From Pelodera strongyloides (lineage: Eukaryota > Nematoda > Chromadorea > Rhabditida > Rhabditidae), in assembly GCA_036852015.1 (NCBI GenBank), contig JAANDG010000352.1:1-64000 (forward strand): a stretch of DNA of 64,000 nt. Reading direction: 5' to 3'. Shown piece by piece: positions 22,375 to 32,957 of the stretch. Under the pieces are notes generated by a model. The model made no database searches. It was not told the DNA's origin and was given only the letters and a program-made list of their open reading frames with translations. Both the position numbers and the translations under genes were made by a program. The stretch's first letter is position 1; every line of letters starts with the position of its first letter.

Positions 22375-22437
22375 AGGTGCGGAAATGGTGCGGGGCGCAA
22401 CTTGCGCCCCGCACCATTTCCGCACCTTTTCGGCAAC
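22375..22437. repeat. Perfect GC-rich hairpin, ~31-bp arms
   Basis: GTGCCGAAAAGGTGCGGAAA followed by TGGTGCGGGGCGCAA, then its exact reverse complement TTGCGCCCCGCACCATTTCC and on. The preceding 22255-22350 has CGCGCCGC- and GGGAAACAAAATGCGCG-type repeats. Confidence 0.8.
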
Positions 22438-22520
22438 GTTTTTGAAAGCACTCGGAGGACTTGCCGTAAGTGCAATTGTTGTACTAATGTTTTTCCGCAA
22501 GCACAGGTCTCACATGTGTT

Positions 22521-22598
22521 GTGTGGCCGAGTGGTCTAAGGCGCTGTTCAGAGAAAGTATCTAACCAGAGTGTAAGTTTCGAATCCAAGGCGCTGCTT
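22521..22598 (+). pseudogene. tRNA-like sequence (Leu/Ser class), degenerate
   Basis: Box A TGGCCGAGTGGTCTAAGGCG and box B-like GTTTCGAATCC are clear. Anticodon arm and acceptor do not pair. It is flanked on both sides by the GC-rich hairpin family, suggesting a composite or SINE-like repeat. Confidence 0.45.
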
Positions 22599-22617
22599 TC
22601 TTTTTGCAGTTGCTACT

Positions 22618-22790
22618 TTTCCCGCACCGTTTCCGCACCTTTTCGGCAACGGTTTGGGGGTGTTTCCCGCAACAGTTTGGGGGTGTTTCCCGCACCAAAA
22701 CGGCAACCAGAGTCGGTGAAAAAACTTTTGCGGCGCGCATCAAATTCTTTTGCGGGAAACACCCCCAAACTGTTGCCGCGCGCCACTCTT
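22618..22790. repeat. GC-rich inverted repeat downstream of tRNA-like sequence
   Basis: CAGTTTGGGGGTGTTTCCCG (twice in tandem) and inverted CGGGAAACACCCCCAAACTG at ~22753-22772, plus CCGCACCTTTTCGGCAACG shared with the 22375 hairpin. Confidence 0.7.
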
Positions 22791-22799
22791 GAGTTTCGT

Positions 22800-25520
22800 T
22801 GTTTTCTTTTTTTTTTTTTAAATTCTTATGTACCAGACGGCTACCGCCGCCTGAGGCGACTACTCAGGCGATCCTACTAAAATTATCCTACAGCGTACTT
22901 ACATGAAACGTCTGAAACGTATCTTCCAAGTTTATGTAATGTATATGAATAACTATTTATACCAAGCACCAGAAACGTAAAATTCCGTTTCGTTCACACA
23001 AATAAAAAAGTAAACTCTTCTCCTTTATATAATAAGATTGCGTGGAGTGAATTTATATTTCGAATACTCTAGGATAACCAAATATTTTTACTTTTCCAAT
23101 GCAAGGCCGATATTCAGATGTAATTTGATCTCTTCAAAACAATTGACCATTATGATGGCTCTGGTTGTTATGATTAGTCATGAATTGTGAAGTTATTTAA
23201 TGTACTTGCAATTGTACGTATGCCTCATTTTGTGTTAATACTAGATCAAACAACCAGAAACACTGTGTACTTTACTCTCGTACTGTAGTAATTAGCTTGC
23301 ATACTAGTAGAATTTTCAACCGTAAAACTTCTGTCGCAAAACACCCCATTTACACCATTACCATTTTAGCATAATGTTTTCAGGGTAAATCGAAAATCAA
23401 TCGATAATGATGCTCGTCCGATCGATAATCTTCTGTCTATTCATCGCACTATCGACCGCATTTCTAGAAAATCGATACCGAAGTGGATTCCGGTCATTCC
23501 TCAATGCCGCCGACACCAATGAAGAGTCAGTCGAGTTTACTTTACAAACAATACTTTTCATTTTCACGGTACGTTTATGACATCTACACACATTGATTGA
23601 AATTATAATCCAGTTGTAAGTCTAGAAGTCGGTTGTTTATATCAATTCCACGCTAGAAACTATAGCATCTCATCCTTTATGAAGAAACTGAAATGGCGCG
23701 CAACTGTACCACAAACGGTACGCTAATTGTCAATTATGGTCTCAATCTTTAAAAGTACGGTTGCGTGGTGAGGCCGCTATATTATATGGCATGTGGCGAA
23801 CCAACCGCGCCACCCTAAAATGGGAGCGCACTCGCACCCTTGAGTGGGTGCGCCGCCCCGCTCTTCCCGCCGCGGGAAGGAGCTTCATCAATGTACTACA
23901 AATTTTAGCGCTCCAACTCTCGGTGGCAACGATTTAGACGACATTCTAATGCGACACACACGCGCCGAGAGTAAGTTATGTCAAATACTGTATAACCTGT
24001 CAATTTAGAAAACGGACGGAAAATGTTCCATGCGCAGGCTATGCTATCGCTACATTTTTCTTTTTTAAATTCTTCTTTTCTCTAACATTTATGAATTGCT
24101 TTGTAATTTTTTTACAATACAGCATACCGTCCATTTGAAAAACATTACTAACAGACAAAGGCTTGCTTATAACATTTTTAAGCGACATCTACTATTATTT
24201 AAATGTTTTTATAAATAGTTGCCGTACTCCAAAAATTACAGTATACGAAATTTCAGTTGGCGCAGTTGGGAACGTACGCCGCAGGTTTCCCTTCTACTCA
24301 GGGATCGCAAAGGGACGCAAGTAACTTTACGCCGTGAGTAAAAGATAGGGCCAACTTTCCGCCTTCCAGGAACATCCTGTTACAATTACCCATAATACAT
24401 ATTGTCAATAAGTGTCCTAATTGCGCGGAACGGCCACAAAACTATAATTATTCCTTGATTTCTATGCAATAAACATGTTTACACATTTCTATACTGCGGC
24501 AATAATGTGAACAAAATACACAACGTTTCAAGAGTTTATCCTCATATATTCAACAACATAGGTTAAATCACAATGTTGTACGGAAAGTTTCACGATCATA
24601 ACCATTAAAAATCAATATAAAATTTAATTACTTACATCCGAAATACTACAGTGAAGTTCGCATTACTCTTATTGTACACAAAGTACACTGCATTAATATA
24701 CATCAATACTGACATTACTATTACTTATTCTAATCAATAAAAATCAACCATAAAAATAACAACTTTCAAAAATAATAAATAAAAATCAACTCAACAAATA
24801 AACGACAATCAAATAATGAACGATGATACCCAAGTAGAGATCAGTATCTGAAACAAATACTGTTATTATTTGATTCAATTTCCAATTTCCTACATGCCCA
24901 AACTGGGTTGACTAGGCATCACATATTAAAGAGGTATGTTACGTGGTTTGCGAATCGTATACTAATACTGGACAGCAACAACTGCACTATCATATATTAC
25001 AGGCTCAGAGCTTCAATATGAAAATAAACCCAATAGTGCAGTTTTCCAGCTTACACACGTATCATAAATCACATACAATACCGCTAGCATTTCTGCCTCT
25101 GGCTATTTTTGATCTCATAGATATGGATGTCAACAATGTTGGGAGCAAAAAAAATTTGCTCACATTCTACTTTATTTAAAACACTAGTTAGACGCCTTTA
25201 TAATATACATCTCCTCAAGTGCTCATGCACATAGGGCCATTTCAAGGCAAACCCTATTGTTGACTATATGACATTTTTTAACTTTACTATTATTGTAGAA
25301 AGATATACACGCGAATTTCCAGAAAAAACATCGTTCACATAAATTATCTTAATTATTTATACCCATAAACAACTATATACCGCATATTGCAGGCGTGCAC
25401 TATAGAATGGTAGTATGCGCGGGGTGCGCGTGTACTCTTTCTACATTAATAGTAAGGAAAAAATATTGCATAGTCAAAAATTAAAACAAATCCATACCTT
25501 AGAGCTTCCACCTTCCACTT
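22800..25520. other. Intergenic 3' flanks of SF3A2, AT-rich
   Basis: No gene recognised. ~23010-23036 repeats the AACTCTTCTCCTTTATATAA tail of the tRNA-like element at 8861. ~23800-23880 is a GC-rich patch with CGCCACCC and GGGTGCGCCGCCCC. 24400-25500 is plain AT-rich sequence. Confidence 0.6.
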
Positions 25521-28500
25521 TTATCCAAAATGGTGCGGTACGAACATTGGAGGCGGGGGAGGCACGGGACCACCTGGAAAATACAGACAAAATCACAAAA
25601 GGTTACAATTTACAGTTCGAAAATATATAAGGAACCATTACAGAACAAGATTAATATTATTAAAGCAATGTTGTACCTACCTAGGGAAAGTTGCATGATG
25701 CGTATTTGTATTTCCTATATATCCTATGTAAATTTGGAGTCGGAAGCTTCGGACGGGCCCCAACAATTTGCATAGGATACATACGAAAGTAAAAGTAGTA
25801 CAAGGTACAATACAGCTTTAATGTGAGGAGCTGACCCTATTAAACAATGGCACCAGTACCAATTGATTGAACCGTACAGACACGAGCATTCCTAATTCCC
25901 AGCCTAGGTACTGTATGCAAATTGAAAAATTAGAATGCTCTTGTCCAGCATTCAAAACCACGTTCCACATATTGCTACAAAGCCTGCCGCTCGCTCGTCT
26001 TAGTAAGAAATACGAAGAAAATACTACATCAGCGTAGCGTCCATCATGCGTTTCAAAACCCGGATGTTATACCAATTTAAGAAACATGTCAAAATAGCTT
26101 GCGTACCCATCATTCCATGGTGCGGCGGCATCATGGGCGGGGCGGGCGGTAGATTTATCATTCCCATCCCATGATGAGGTGGTCCATCCATCATTGAATC
26201 TACCCTCTGCTGCTCCACACGGAACGCTACCTGAATAAAGAAAAATGAAATCCAGCAGTGTATGACACGTGGTTTGCGAAGCTCAGGCTTTGTTTCGCAA
26301 AAAAATGTACCCTACCACTTCAAACAGATTTTCATACAACAAACTTTCTTACTAAATTGTTTTCCTAAAACTGTTCTTCATTCAGCAGAGTATTTTTTAC
26401 GAAATGTACCATTTAAAGAGCAATCTATACTTTGCAGATATGTTAAATCGGTGTTGTTGTTTTCTTATTACTAAATTGTTTTCCTAAAATTGTCTTCGTT
26501 CATCAGAGTATTTTGTTTACGACACGTATCGTTTGGAGAGCAAGAGCAAACTATGCTTCGTCGTATAAAACGAAAAACACCACACCAGCTATTAATGGAA
26601 AGATAATCGATAAGTAACAATAAATACAGCACCTATTATATCATAGGCGAGACAAGGAAAAGCCACTACGCTTATAAAATATAATTTTAATAATAATCAT
26701 AGCTCAGACGGGGAGATTGGAAATGAAATGCTATAAAAAAGCATACCTGTACAAAGAATTGTTTCGCTTCTTTGTTCCACAGTGTCCAGAATTTGTTCTC
26801 AGACTTGTCGACTTCCCTAAACATAACATCAATTTGAAATTCTTTTTGTTTTTCGTTCATATCCTTTTATTAAACCGGTAATGGTTTACATATCGTATCC
26901 TTGTATTTATTTGCTTATTTGCAATAAAGTTGTGTATAAATTATAAATACAGCATTGAATAGCAACTTAAACATAAAAACACCACTGCACCACCTAAGGA
27001 ATCGGAATGTGGGAGTTATTCCCCCACCCCACATCTTTAGTACGAACTGGTTTATTCATAGCTTTATTTTTATTTATTGCTACTTCCTATGTAGTACAAC
27101 GAAGCTCCAATATGAAGTATGAAGTCGTACATGTACAATAAACTCTCATTATCCACGCATAAAAATATCCAATGCGTCCCATTGAGAAAGAGAAATAATT
27201 CTTCAACCTTTATCAAAGACCAAAAATCTACAAGAATTCCCTTACTTGGATGGAATCTTGAATGCAATAGTCTCGTATGGTTCGGCGGCGAACAACAAAT
27301 ATTGATACTTCTTCTCTGGAGGCTGGATTTTCTGCTCATACGCCGACATGAATCTGAATTAAAAATAGTTACGTTACAAGTTACAATAGTAAGAATAGTT
27401 ATGCCCATTACCTTATACGGTAACTGTATACGGTCAACCCTGTTCTGTATAGAACCTTTCAGAGAAATATTACTGAGCACTGAGCAGTTGTTCGATGAAT
27501 TCGATCATTCGGTGAAAATAAATTCGGCACCAACATACACAACTCCTATCAAGTGAAATGATAAAAAAAAAACAATAATTGTTTAAAGTACACTCAAGTA
27601 TAAAATCAAGAAGCATTATAATTCAAGAAGCAAGAAGTAGCAAACAAAATGCCGACATTGGTGCATAACCACACACACACACCCACCACCCACGGATTGA
27701 CTCAAAAGTCAAAAGCTCTTGGGAGACTATTCATATACCGTTAACAATAGAAGTTGCTGAAGCAAAATAACCTGTGCCTGGGCGCCACTCCATCAGCAAT
27801 TTCTGGATAATCAATTTGGAAAAGCAGAGCAAGTTGTCCGTTAGTTGGGTCACGTTCTCTTGTCACCTAAAGATTTCATTATTAGCATACGACGTAAATG
27901 GACCAGCTGAGAGTGAAACAGTAAGGGCGCTCGGGATGCGCTTTCCGAAAGGTTCTCATGCAAATTCATCGTTCGGGATGGACATTTTGGAAACGTTCTA
28001 ATAATGCTTGGAGAAAGCAAAAAATACAATATGAATTAGCATGGAAAAAAGATGAATTGTTATGTTTTGCATGCTGATTCCTATTGTATTTCTTGCTTTC
28101 TCCTAGCATTAGAACCTTTCCAAAATGACCAAAATGTCCATCCCGAACGGCGAATTTGCATGAGAACCTTTCGGAAAGAGCGTCCCTAACACGCCCTAAA
28201 CTCCAATCCAAATGTGCATGAGTGTATCTTATTTTATATTTTAAAGGCGTTACAAAGAACCGAGACCTAACGAAACTTATAAATATCAAAAACGAAGTAC
28301 CTTGTAACCAGGTCGTCCGATTTTCACGAATTTCTTAATGTCAACTTTAGCTTGCTGTGGTGCCGGCAGGAACGGTTGTTCTTGTGCCTCCTTAGCCGCT
28401 CGCCGAGCCAAATTTGCCTGATGCTTTTTGCCTTGAGTATGGGCCAGGTAGGAGCCTAAAAAGCAAAACGTATTATAATCATCACAGTCCTACAGGATAA

Positions 28501-29013
28501 GCATTCAGGCGAAATGTCTTAGGCATAATACATCTATTGTAAAGAGGGCAAAATCGAGAAATGAAGAGGCAAAGTGCACTTTGGTTACATTGCGCGCACA
28601 CACTTTATATAACGATTTTTTGTGAATGAGAGGACGACACATTTTGTTTGGAACTCAACAACTAATTAATACAAATATATAATGACCTAAGCGATTACAA
28701 AACTTGCCTTCATTATTGTGTAGAGTCAAGCAAAGTTTGCACTCATATCCGCCCAAGTGATTACGCATAAAATAAGGATCCTTGTTCAAATCGATTGTTT
28801 CCAGAGCCAATTGCCTAAACATTCAGAGGTAAAGACATACTTTACTTTATTTATGCATAACATGGAAACCATCTCATGTTGATAGTAATCTGCGCCCCGA
28901 ATTTATGATTTGCAAACGTACCTGAGACGTTCACGTCGGTCAACACCGGCATCTTGTGCAGAGGCAACACCTCCTCCTCCAGTTTTACCACCAGCACGGT
29001 TTTGAAAATCCAT
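25521..29013 (-). CDS. SF3A2: Splicing factor 3A subunit 2 (SF3a66), complete, 8 exons
   Basis: Nuclear subunit of SF3a, part of the 17S U2 snRNP that binds the branch-site region during A-complex assembly (C. elegans orthologue is called repo-1). The 267-residue product starts MDFQNRAGGKTGGGG, the family's hallmark. It has a matrin-type zinc finger (C56, C59, H72, H78; YECKLC...AHTQGKKH), the conserved IDYPEIADGVAPRHRFMSAYEQ block and a short Pro/Met/His-rich tail ending HHFG. The tail is much shorter than the vertebrate proline-rich repeats. Exons (descending): 28922-29013, 28708-28814, 28301-28455, 27772-27866, 27246-27353, 26747-26816, 26107-26230, 25521-25573. All phases agree. Intron 2 has a GC donor (AAG|GCAAGT). 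TTTGCAG directly abuts the ATG, as expected for a trans-spliced mRNA. Divergent from the RBM34-like gene. Confidence 0.97.
25660..25821. mobile_element. MITE family E, copy 2 (TTAA ends)
   Basis: TTAAAGCAATGTTGTACC at the left, GGTACAATACAGCTTTAA at the right, core GGAAGCTTCGGACGGGC. 162 bp, in the last SF3A2 intron. Confidence 0.75.
26020..26081. mobile_element. MITE family A', right end fragment
   Basis: CATCATGCGTTTCAAAACCC then GGATGTTATACCAATTTAA, in the last SF3A2 intron, 25 bases from the donor of exon 26107-26230. Left half not found. Confidence 0.45.
27925..28196. mobile_element. Foldback element in SF3A2 intron (~272 bp)
   Basis: Arms of ~110 bp: TTTCCGAAAGGTTCTCATGC, GGACATTTTGG and CTAATAATGCTTGGAGAAAG recur inverted. 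TAA on each side (27922-27924, 28197-28199) fits a 3-bp TWA target duplication. The sequence is in the SF3A2 intron between exons 28301-28455 and 27772-27866. Confidence 0.75.
28700..28707 (-). other. GC-AG intron donor in SF3A2
   Basis: The donor GAAG|GCAAGTTTTG is required by phase: G|GC restores the conserved Gly before SYLAHTQGKKH. Apart from the C it is a perfect donor consensus. Confidence 0.85.
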
Positions 29014-29016
29014 CTG
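29014..29016 (-). promoter_or_regulatory. Probable trans-splice acceptor of SF3A2
   Basis: TTTGCAG ends immediately before the ATG, leaving no cis-encoded 5' UTR. Confidence 0.6.
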
Positions 29017-30355
29017 CAAATCCACCAAATTAGAAAAGCGAAAAGTTAACAATGATCGAGTGATCGAGTTTGAATGGAAATATTGTATTTCGGTAGGTGC
29101 ACCGTCAAACAAGCCAACTGCAAAAAACGTGGGCACACTATGTGGTTTTGATCCAACATCATATCAAACACCTTAAAATTAAAACAAATATAGCAAATCA
29201 GCACAATACAGGCGAATCCGCCGCGCCGGAAGCATTCGGACGTCAGAAATTTGCGGCACCGAAAATCAAAATTTGCGTCGAGGAGGCGGGGCCAATGGCT
29301 ATGCGTTCGCGATATTTTTCGAACGCGCCTATTTTAGTGAAAAATCATATCCTCACGCTACCGTAAGCTAAGCAGTGTTTTACTCTAATGAAGTTTTTTA
29401 CCTTTTATTATCAACTTATTTCAGTTAATTATCTATATAAGTTCTCATGTGAAAATGTCCACACACAACCCCTGTCCCTATGCGAAAATAGCTGCCCCCA
29501 CATATTCAGATGTGTTTCCCATACATAGTGTATGCACGGGAGATTTGACCCTAAGACTCCGCCCAGAGTAAGCGCGGGAGGTTTGACCCAGCTGACACTC
29601 CGCCCCCCTTTTGCGACTCATATATATGCTCGTTAGAGCTCTGCGCGCTATATATTAATCCGTTTCGAAATATGTAAGCCTTGCTATGATGTTCGCTTGT
29701 ATTGGCATTGTGTGAATGCGCCCACCACAAGACCCAAGCCAAGCTGAGACTTTGCCCTTGTCCACTCTCATATTGATTGATTCCCCAGATCATAGGATAT
29801 TGTCAAATAGTTTTATATATTTTGTACCTTAGTACATTTAGGCCGTTTGTTGTCTCGGTGCAGCTAAGCATTATAAGTTAAACAAAATGACGTTTCAGGA
29901 GTAGTGGAACCTGGAACCCTTTTTTCACAAACTGAAATAATTTTAATATAATATTTAGGTACTATTGTACTTGAGTGGCCCCACTTTGCGAAAAAAAAAA
30001 TATTTTTCCAAAATATTTTTTATAACTGTCTTTCTTGCAGTAGTTGTTTTCCTAATCCCTAGTACAGAATTTCCTTATCAAAATCGTATTTGCGAGTATT
30101 CAAGTATTCTATTTCTATGCAATTTTTCCGTAAATAAGGTTCAATAACGCTTCTAAAACGTCGTGATCATGGATTAATGTGATAAATGTATTGCCTCAAG
30201 TTCAATGTAAGGCATACGCTTTAGCGGTTTCCCCTGTCCCACGTCGCTTCTGTACAGGGAGGTAGTACGTAGTACATAATACAGTAGTAGCCTCAGGGAA
30301 TACAGATGTTATTTCTTTCCCATAAATCGAGTGTGCGCGGTCTTTTGGCCCGCAC
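29017..30355. other. SF3A2 upstream region, no recognised gene
   Basis: AT-rich, with a GC-rich patch at 29215-29325 and a diverged pair of AGACTCCGCCC / ACACTCCGCCC segments at 29550-29605. Probably contains the SF3A2 promoter; no specific element is recognisable. Confidence 0.5.
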
Positions 30356-30359
30356 TCAC

Positions 30360-30505
30360 CACTCATCTTTATCGATCCCTTTAATAATACACTTGCCGCG
30401 AGTTTCAAATGTTGCTTTTTTTTCTTTGCGTCCTTCTGTGGTTCTGGTTTTCATTCCTTGCCATCGATAACGAACATAAATCCACTGCTGAGGAGAACCC
30501 TCCAT
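30360..30505 (-). CDS. Unassigned possible first exon (49 codons)
   Basis: An ATG-initiated frame MEGSPQQWIYVRYRWQ... continues with a lysine-rich middle to ...GIDKDEW. After GAGTG it meets a strong donor, GTGAGTG, in phase 2; without splicing it ends at TGA directly after TGG. The codon pattern and the clean donor make it look coding in AT-rich DNA. I found no convincing next exon and recognise no family. Confidence 0.3.
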
Positions 30506-30571
30506 TTACGATTTACCTAATTGGTGTTTGCGCAACCGACGACTCTGCTTGACTTTTCGTGCTCGAAATTT

Positions 30572-30749
30572 TTAAAGCGAAATACCGGCCGGTTTTTGAA
30601 ACGCATTGCGTACACCTGCTTTCTTGTGCAGCATATGCAAATGAGCAAAAATTAGAATAAAAACTAGACCCCACGTTGCATAAATGCACAGGAATAGGAA
30701 TACAAGTACTTGAGATGCATTTCAAAAAACGGCCGGTCTTTCGCTTTAA
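30572..30749. mobile_element. MITE family A, copy 7 (178 bp)
   Basis: TTAAAGCGAAATACCGGCCG at the left, ACGGCCGGTCTTTCGCTTTAA reversed at the right, TTAA at both ends. Confidence 0.85.
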
Positions 30750-30795
30750 TGTTTTGTTGAATGTCAATTTCGATTCTGTTCCGCGTAACAACTAA

Positions 30796-31402
30796 TGGGG
30801 TCTCGATGTATGGCAAAAACAGCGCATTTTGCTTCCAAGTATCAAATGTGCATCTCGTGTACGATTTTGCATACACCTTTGAAAGTTAGAAAATGCACCA
30901 TTGATAATACTAGAGGAGGCGAAAATGCACAGTTTATGCACGCTCGAAAAAAATAGTCCTGTGGCTACCGCCGCGGGACAATTTTTTGAAGGCGCATTTA
31001 AGATGGGAAAAAGTTGAAGAATTCCGGAAAAAGTTGGTTCAAGTTGGACGGAAAAACATGCAGAAAAATCAAAATCTACCGTATTGGAATCGTTGTGGGA
31101 TATTAATTTTAACACTGCCGGATCCAAGAATGGATCGCCCGTTCGAAGTTGACACCGACGGTTGGGGCTATATAGCGGAAAAACAGCGCTTTTCCATTAC
31201 GGTGCATTAACTTTTCCAGTAAGTGAAATTTACGTTTCCGATGTCCATCTTGAACCAAACTTTTCCGGAATTCTTCAAACTTTTCCCAACTCGAACGCGC
31301 CTTGACGGTCCTGTAGTTGTTGTCGTGTAGTGCCAATCTACGGTAATTAAAGCCATACTTGGAAGCAAAAATCGGCAATTTTTGCAATACATCGAGACCC
31401 CA
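30796..31402. mobile_element. Inverted-repeat element family G (607 bp, TAA duplication)
   Basis: TGGGGTCTCGATGTATGGCA at the left and ATACATCGAGACCCCA at the right, flanked by TAA (30793-30795 and 31403-31405). Sub-terminal inverted segments include AGAATTCCGGAAAAAGTTGG / CTTTTCCGGAATTCTTCAAA. The TWA duplication and TGGGG end resemble PIF/Harbinger-type MITEs. No transposase seen. Confidence 0.8.
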
Positions 31403-31788
31403 TAAACAAGGCGGAAGTTATATATTCCGATATTTTCAGGTGATTATGTGGTGATTGTTCGAAAAAGTACCGTCATATGAATACGCATAAACATTATTAC
31501 TACCGCCATTTCCGCTTTACTTCGGTGTACGCTGAATAAAGTATTCATTTATTAGAGGACAGCAGTGCAGAATATCTTCCTTATCGAAATTGACCGCCTG
31601 GAACTCTTGTGAGCCTTACAATAATATGTTTGTAAACTACCGTGCATTTTATATTAAATTACATTAGAAGAAAATAGCCATTGGCATAGCGTTGGTGCTA
31701 TATATACGCATAGACTGAGATTTATATTTAGAATGCGCTAGAAGTTGTGCGCTGAAGACTTCGCACTTATCAATATGTTTCGTCATAT

Positions 31789-32218
31789 CATTTAATCCGT
31801 GGTAGTATAAGTTAGGAGGGTGCATTCTCTCGGGTGATCTTCCTGCGGTACCCTTGCCTAGCCGCAGGAATTAAGTAGGATAATTAGCGTGAAGCTTAAA
31901 TATTTTTCGTCATATCAATTAATCCGTGGTAGTATAAGTTAGGGTGCATTCTCTCGGGTGAGCTTCCTGCGGTACCCTTGCGTAGCCGCAGGAATTAAGT
32001 AGGATAATTAGCGTGAAGCTTAAATATTTTTCGTCATATCAATTAATCCGTGGTAGTATAAGTTAGGGTGCATTCTCTCGGGTGAGCTTCCTGCGGTACC
32101 CTTGCGTAGCCGCAGGAATTAAGTAGGATAATTAGCGTGAAGCTTAAATATTTTTCGTCAAATCAATTAATCCGTGGTAGTATAAGTTAGGGTGCATTCT
32201 CTCGGGTGATCTTCCTGC
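31789..32218 (+). repeat. Tandem repeat, 117-124 bp x ~3.5, with internal hairpin
   Basis: Unit starts CGTCATATCAATTAATCCG at 31791, 31908, 32032 and 32156. Each unit has CCTGCGGTACCC...GTAGCCGCAGG, able to form a short stem. Units 2 and 3 are nearly identical; unit 4 is truncated after CTTCCTGCG. Confidence 0.9.
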
Positions 32219-32422
32219 GTTCTTCTCAACGCGCTCACTGGACCACTTCGACATTAAACTGTGACTGACGTTAGAGGATCGAGCACACATCTCTCATTTC
32301 TCAACATGTACCCTAATGCTATGTTGTATGTATTTAAATGAACAAAACATTAACTGCACTTTGTCGTTACTCACTCTAATGTCATCTGTTTATTCTGTTT
32401 CTACAGTTTGACTAGTAAATTA

Positions 32423-32571
32423 TGGGGTTTGCAAATATCAAAAAAAAATTCGGTGTGATTCTGTCAAAACCACCGTATTTCTGCACGAAAAATGTATATA
32501 TAATATGGAAAATTAAAAAAAATTCTCGTGTAGTTCCAATATACTGTAAATTTTCAGTCTTGCAAACCCCA
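32423..32571. mobile_element. Inverted-repeat element family F-related (149 bp, TTA duplication)
   Basis: TGGGGTTTGCAAATATC at the left and CTTGCAAACCCCA at the right, flanked by TTA (32420-32422, 32572-32574). 387 bp upstream of the RBM34-like ATG. Confidence 0.75.
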
Positions 32572-32957
32572 TTATGGAGGAGCCACCAAGAAAATCATGT
32601 AATGCAGCGAATTTTCGTCCTTTGTACGGTCGCGTAGGCTTTATTACAACATTCGATCGCTCGACCTCCGGACAAAATAAAACGAAAGACTGCATTTTAC
32701 GGTATTATCGTGTTACTACTGGATTTATTACCGTAGTGGTTCACATTTTTCGTTTTTTTTTCAATTTGCGCGCTCTCCTCCTCGCCGTCCATCCATTTTA
32801 CTACTAAAACTTTGTATTTCTGTTGAAATACTTTCGAACACATCTGTAAAACTGTAGTCTGAACTTGTTGCCCCCGTGCCTACCGCCAGAGAACCCTGTT
32901 TGGCACTGTAGTTTTCGTACACTAAAAGCTTATTTTCTAAACGTTTCTATTTTCAGT

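Noticed and set aside
26262..26474. ORF within SF3A2 intron 6
   Set aside because: It lies wholly in an intron on the opposite strand, AT-rich, without any domain.
31789..32218. CRISPR-like array
   Set aside because: Whole ~120-bp units repeat head to tail with no unique spacers, in a eukaryotic genome.
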